Below are positions 60,501 through 64,000 of a DNA stretch of 64,000 nt, one piece after another. Below the pieces are notes generated by a model. It saw only the letters and a program-made list of their open reading frames with translations, searched no databases and had not been told where the DNA came from. The stretch is from positions 252,177 through 316,176 of the forward strand of contig JBBHKE010000990.1 in NCBI GenBank assembly GCA_037447655.1, given 5' to 3'. A program made the translations under genes and the position numbers. Position 1 is the stretch's first letter. Each line of letters opens with the position of its first letter. This DNA is from Zygnema cylindricum (Eukaryota > Streptophyta > Zygnematophyceae > Zygnematales > Zygnemataceae).

Positions 60501-63500
60501 TAGCTGAACATTTTCCATTTCTCCTTTTTCTTTTCCCTTCATTCTCCCTTTCTTTCTCCTTCTCCTTCTCTGTTCCCTTTTCCTTTTCTGCCCTCCGCCT
60601 TCGATCTGATGGCGTCATTGATTCGATTTGTTTATTGACCTGATCGTCGATTGACGGGCGGGCCGGCTGTCCTGCCCAAAATCGCCTGATCGCACCGGCG
60701 CACGCATTCTCTCCCCTCTCCCTCCCTCTCCCTCTCCCCCACCTTGTCTGTGTCTGTTTTGCCTCCATCGTTTTCCTGACTATGGCTTCCGCGAGCTCCG
60801 TGGGTCCCGGTCCTCTCCCTCCCTCCCTCTTCTGTTCGATAAAGACGAGGGCTTTACATCCCGTATTCAAAGGGACAAATCGAACCTAAACCCATATACC
60901 AAATGTTTTTACAGAAACATTTTTTTCTTAAAAAAGTTTTTTTCTTAAAAACAAATGTTTCACAAAAGGAAATGTTTCACAAACACATTTTTTTCTTAAA
61001 AGCAAATGTTTCGCGAACGTAAATGTTTCACAAAATCATTTTTTTCACAAAAACAAATGTCAAAATGTTTCCTAAAAACAACTGTTTCAAAAAAAATAGT
61101 GTGGATTATACTTTAATAGTATTTAGATTTTAGGGCGTTTTACGTTCCACATTTACAGTTTGGCGGAAGTTTTTTCTGACCGTTTTTAACTTATTCGTTG
61201 ATTTTTTTTCTTAAGGAGAATATAAAATTTAGAATGGAACTCTTATAAAAATATAATGAGGAAATTTGGACATATAAAACAAAAACTAATCTTTCGACAT
61301 ATAAGACAAAAATTCGACATATAAAATAAAAATTAAGGAGTTGAGGAGATTGACAAAAAAACAACGTCAAATTCATTTCCTAAAAACCAAGTAGATCTAT
61401 CCACGGTAAGGAAAATATTACTTACTACTTTTAATGATTCAAAAAACTAAGTAAAACATTCGAAGGAAAAGGATCTGAAAATTGAAATTTTTATCATACA
61501 CACCAAGCAGAAAAAAATGTACTGATTAAATTACATATATATAATATTCAAAAGAAAAATATGCTAAATTTGAATCTCTTTGCCTATACACGAGGAAAGA
61601 CGGGACACTTTCTTTCCATCCATATATCCACACTAATTATAGTTATATAAATAGTTTATAGAAAATTTAGCTAAACAAAAAAAAAACTTCAAAAGTAGTT
61701 CGTGTTTTTTTTCTTTTCACTCTTTTGAGGCACAAGTTTTTGTTCGACTTTTTTGAAGGAGACCTCTCCATTGTCCTTCAACTTTTCCATGGGTCACACT
61801 AATTAAGGTCATCGTCATACTTTATTTGTTTAAATGGTTATTTACAAAAACATAGATTCGTTATTTGTTTACATATCTCTCCCTCTCTCTCCCTCCCTCT
61901 CCCTCTCCCTCTGTCTCCCTCCCCCTTCCCTCCCTCTCACTCTCACTCTCTCTCTCTCACCTTTTTCAAAGTTCGAATGTCCTCTATTTCTGATTCAAGA
62001 AGTTTATCTATGCTCCCCACATTCTCTGATTTGGGATTCTCTTGGTTGTTTTTCCCACTCCCTCCACCCCCGCCATTTAGTTTTTTCTCTCCTTCTCTCT
62101 CCTCCCCTCCCTCATCCTCTCCCTCCTCTTCCTCCTCGCCCGATTCCTCCCCCCTGGTCACGTCTCCCTCCACCTCCAAAGTGCCTTCTCCCGTCGCCTC
62201 CTCCCAAAACTGTACCAGAAAAAACAAAAGGAAAAAAAAAAATTCATTTCCTTTCCGTTTCTCTCCTCCCTCCTCCCTCTCACTCTACCTCTCTTTCTCC
62301 GTATCCCTCCCCCTCTCCCTTGCCCTCTCCCTCTACCTCTCCCTATCCCTCTCCCTCTCCCTCCACCTTTCCCTCTAGTTATCCCTCAGTTTCATCGACT
62401 GTCCAGATTTCTCTCTCCCACTCCCACTCAGCTCCACACAACATCCTCTCTCTCTCCTCTCCTCTCAAGTACATTCAGCAACGAGAAGAGGTGAAAGAGA
62501 GAGAGAGAGAGCGAGGGAGAGGGAGGGAGATGGAGAGGGAGAGAATGTGTGAGAGAGAGGAGAGAGGGAGAGGGAGAGAGAAAGAGAGTGAGGGAGAGTG
62601 AGAGAGCGAGAGAGGGAGAGGGAGAGGGAGGAAGAGGGAGAGAGTGTGTGAGAGAGAGGGAGAAAGGGAGTGGGAGAGACGGAGACAGGGAGAGAAAGAA
62701 AGAGAGGAAGAGAGAGAGAGCGAGAGAGAGCGAGAGAATGAGAGAGAGATAGAGAGAGAGAGAGAGAAAAAGAGACAGGAAGGTAGATAAGAGACTCACT
62801 TGGTTCAACACATTCACTACCTCCCTCCCACAGCCTCTCTCCCTCCCCCCCAAACACGACACAAGGAAGCCCTCGACGCCGTATGGCACCGCAGCCGCAC
62901 TGCTTCTGTGGCCCTGAGGGGGGGGAGAGGGAGAGAGAGAGAGAGAGGGAGAGAGAGGGAGAGTTTAGGGGACAAGGGGAGGGAGAGGGAGAGGGAGAGG
63001 GAGTATTTCAATAATTAGGGGAATTGGAGAAAATTGGGGTAAATTGGGGAATATGGGGAATAAGGGCTAAACATCCTAGGGTACAAGTACATGCGTCTTT
63101 CTTACCTTCTTTGAGGGAGAGGGAAAGGGAGAGGGAAAGGGAGAGGGAGAGGGAGAGGGAAAGGGAGAGGGAGAGGGAAAGGGAGAGGGAGAGGGAATGG
63201 GAAAAGGAGAGAGAGAAAGTTTAAGCAAAAACAGAGAGGGGAGGAGGGAGCATGGGTGATTGCGTGGGAGGGAAAGAGAATGAGAAGGGACAAAGAGGAG
63301 AGAAGGTGAGAGGGAGACGGAGAGGAACAGTGCGAGATAGGGGGAGAGAGAGAGAGGATAATTTTTTTACAACACAATCGGTTAGCCATTAACAATGTGC
63401 CTCTTTCCCTGCCTGCCCCCACCCAAAAACCTTTCTCTGTCGCTCTCCCTCTTTCCCCCCCCCTCCCCCTCCCCTCTCTCCCTCTCTTGCGCCCTCTCTC

Positions 63501-63868
63501 TCCCTCTCTCTGTCTCTCACTCTCTTCCCCTCCTGGTCTCCCACCCTTCAACTTTCTCGCCCTCTCTCTGTTCCTTTCGTGAAATTTTTTTCTTAGTCTG
63601 CTCTCCGACTCTCCCTCCCCTTCCCTCTCTCCTGCCGTCTCTCTCTTTCCCACACTTTACATCCCTTCACCCCTCACCCATCCTAAATTTTCTTCCCCTT
63701 CTCCATCCGCTCTACCTCCTCTCTCCCTTTGTTGTTCTTCGTTACCTCCCTCCCTCATTCTCAGTTTCCTTCTGCTTTGAGTACCTGTCTCCCTTCCTCC
63801 CTGCTCCCCTTCCTCGCCTCTTTGCCTACCTCTCTCCTCTTCCCTCTTCTCCTCTCTCGTTTCGCCAT
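57570..63868 (-). CDS. TAN1: TAN1/THUMPD1-like tRNA acetylation adaptor, seven exons
   Basis: Proposed exons (minus strand) are 63785-63868 (tentative), 62800-62913, 61961-62209, 60743-60885, 60213-60336, 58853-58993 and 57570-57722. All phases fit and the total is 335 residues. Family signatures are VEGFLVSC (exon 2), an acidic linker ending LESEIEDIRTLKK (exon 3), NTGCKALVFIE and AIVRKTMEAKQTQTR (exon 4), LPVETTCYASVSEI (exon 5), EARAHSGLDKM and HTVDLSNPDKSILVQIV (exon 6), and LAKYNLRQIV (exon 7). TAN1 carries a THUMP domain (about 150-310) that binds tRNA-Ser and tRNA-Leu and helps the Kre33/NAT10 acetyltransferase make ac4C at position 12. The exon 4 donor is a weak GTGGGG. Exon 1 rests only on ATG, a basic start (MAKRERRRGKRRE), a CAG/GTAC donor and phase. 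Confidence 0.87.
57723..57990 (-). repeat. Decayed partial copies of the last TAN1 exon
   Basis: The segment 57752-57804 repeats the start of the last exon with an offset of 82 bp. It would read TSCTLAVVG and then KYRTLAKHY, but the acceptor AG is CG. A weaker copy of about 24 bases lies at 57966-57990. GGGA-type microsatellite separates the copies. Neither appears usable as an exon. Confidence 0.78.
57890..58430. repeat. GGGGA and GA microsatellite in the last TAN1 intron
   Basis: Tracts of GGGGA (57895-57955) and GA/GGGA (58060-58430), pyrimidine-rich on the gene strand. The long frames are compositional. Confidence 0.92.
58735..58840. repeat. GGGAGGGA repeat next to a TAN1 splice donor
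   Basis: Purine repeats (AGCGGAGGGAGGGAC units, then GGGAGAGA) begin about 12 bases beyond the exon 6 donor of TAN1. Confidence 0.88.
58985..59360. repeat. Tandem repeat of about 124 bp starting at a TAN1 splice acceptor
   Basis: TATCGCAAACTGAAA recurs at 58985, 59109 and 59232. The first copy is the true exon 6 acceptor with its first exon bases; the other two are decoys within intron 5. Similar ACAGAATTTTAC segments fill each unit. Confidence 0.87.
59361..60212. other. AT-rich remainder of TAN1 intron 5
   Basis: AT-rich with no recognisable gene or mobile element. Confidence 0.6.
60886..61960. other. TAN1 intron 3, AAATGTTTC repeats and CT tract
   Basis: Diverged AAATGTTTCACAAA units at about 60900-61090, then AT-rich DNA, then a CTCCCT/CTCTCT tract (about 61875-61960) that runs up to the exon 3 donor, so that the donor reads GTGAGAGAG on the gene strand. 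Confidence 0.7.
62490..62785. repeat. GA/GGGAGA microsatellite in TAN1 intron 2
   Basis: Purine tract on the plus strand, pyrimidine on the gene strand. The opposite-strand leucine/serine frames are artefacts. Confidence 0.92.
62915..63225. repeat. GGGAGA microsatellites next to TAN1 exon 2
   Basis: Two tracts: 62915-63005, which forms the polypyrimidine tract of the exon 2 acceptor, and 63113-63215 (GGGAGAGGGAAA units). Confidence 0.9.
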
Positions 63869-63925
63869 CTCCTCTTCTTCCTCCGCCCCCCTCTCCATCC
63901 CTCCCTCTCCATCCCTCCCTCCCCC
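63430..63925. repeat. CT-rich region at the TAN1 5' end
   Basis: Imperfect CTCCCT/CTCTCC sequence, within which the tentative first exon (63785-63868) sits. Confidence 0.75.

Positions 63926-63927
<2 letters not shown>

Positions 63928-63998
<71 letters not shown>
63928..63998. repeat. Poly-C run at the window end
   Basis: About 70 consecutive C bases followed by TC. This is more likely a sequencing or assembly artefact at a CT-repeat edge than biology. Confidence 0.8.

Positions 63999-64000
<2 letters not shown>

Noticed and set aside
62428-62889. Independent 153-codon protein starting at 62889
   Set aside because: The start is GTG and the frame enters a GA/CT tract. The first part is better explained as TAN1 exon 2 with a donor at 62799.

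Overview
This window looks like nuclear DNA of a green plant. I cannot name the species; nothing clearly excludes a non-seed streptophyte. The evidence is intron-bearing genes of plant type (an F-box/kelch protein, a TAN1/THUMPD1 tRNA-acetylation adaptor, the nucleolar protein EBP2 and a secreted proline-rich wall-type protein), Ty1/copia elements, a RepHel Helitron, hAT-type and TA-flanked MITEs, and very abundant GA/CT microsatellites. There are no bacterial operons and no CRISPR arrays.

Layout. (1) 1-10.75 kb: a head-to-tail array of a 4.87-kb repeat. Its junction (LTR end CTACA followed by a primer-binding site at 5882-5896) marks it as LTR-internal-LTR-internal-LTR of a non-autonomous LTR element with no recognisable gag-pol. 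The first unit carries a solo LTR (1124-2170). (2) 10.9-24.56 kb: nested wreckage of copia elements. A minus-strand element is split by two solo LTRs, one of which is itself split by a third. A head-to-head chimera (19124-23360) and an orphan 3' LTR (23376-24558) follow. (3) 24.56-36.84 kb: a decayed Helitron RepHel gene cut by a solo LTR, an almost intact 6.2-kb copia element (28313-34516) and another solo LTR, each with a target-site duplication. (4) 36.8-64 kb: the gene-bearing half. EBP2 (39113-40075, minus), a twin-MITE inverted-repeat element (41.67-42.55 kb), a proline-rich secreted protein (from 43022, plus), an F-box/kelch gene of six exons (48311-53209, minus), a field of MITEs (53.6-55.6 kb) and a TAN1 gene of seven exons (57570-63868, minus). 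Introns and flanks are filled with GA/CT tracts. The window ends in about 70 cytosines, probably a contig-end artefact.

How the parts relate. The copia elements and the non-autonomous array share one unusual priming signature. The base immediately after the LTR begins a sequence complementary to the anticodon arm of initiator tRNA-Met, as in Drosophila copia, yeast Ty5 and Volvox Osser, so priming should use a 5' half-tRNA. All twelve LTR copies I could delimit in the copia families also share a G-box inside or near a palindrome, and many carry an antisense tRNA-like stem-loop with a B-box-like sequence. In the gene half, microsatellites and short tandem duplications repeatedly abut exon edges and have copied splice sites and even part of an exon.

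The spliced gene models were built by hand from splice signals, reading-frame phase and protein-family similarity. They are internally consistent, but no RNA evidence was available.
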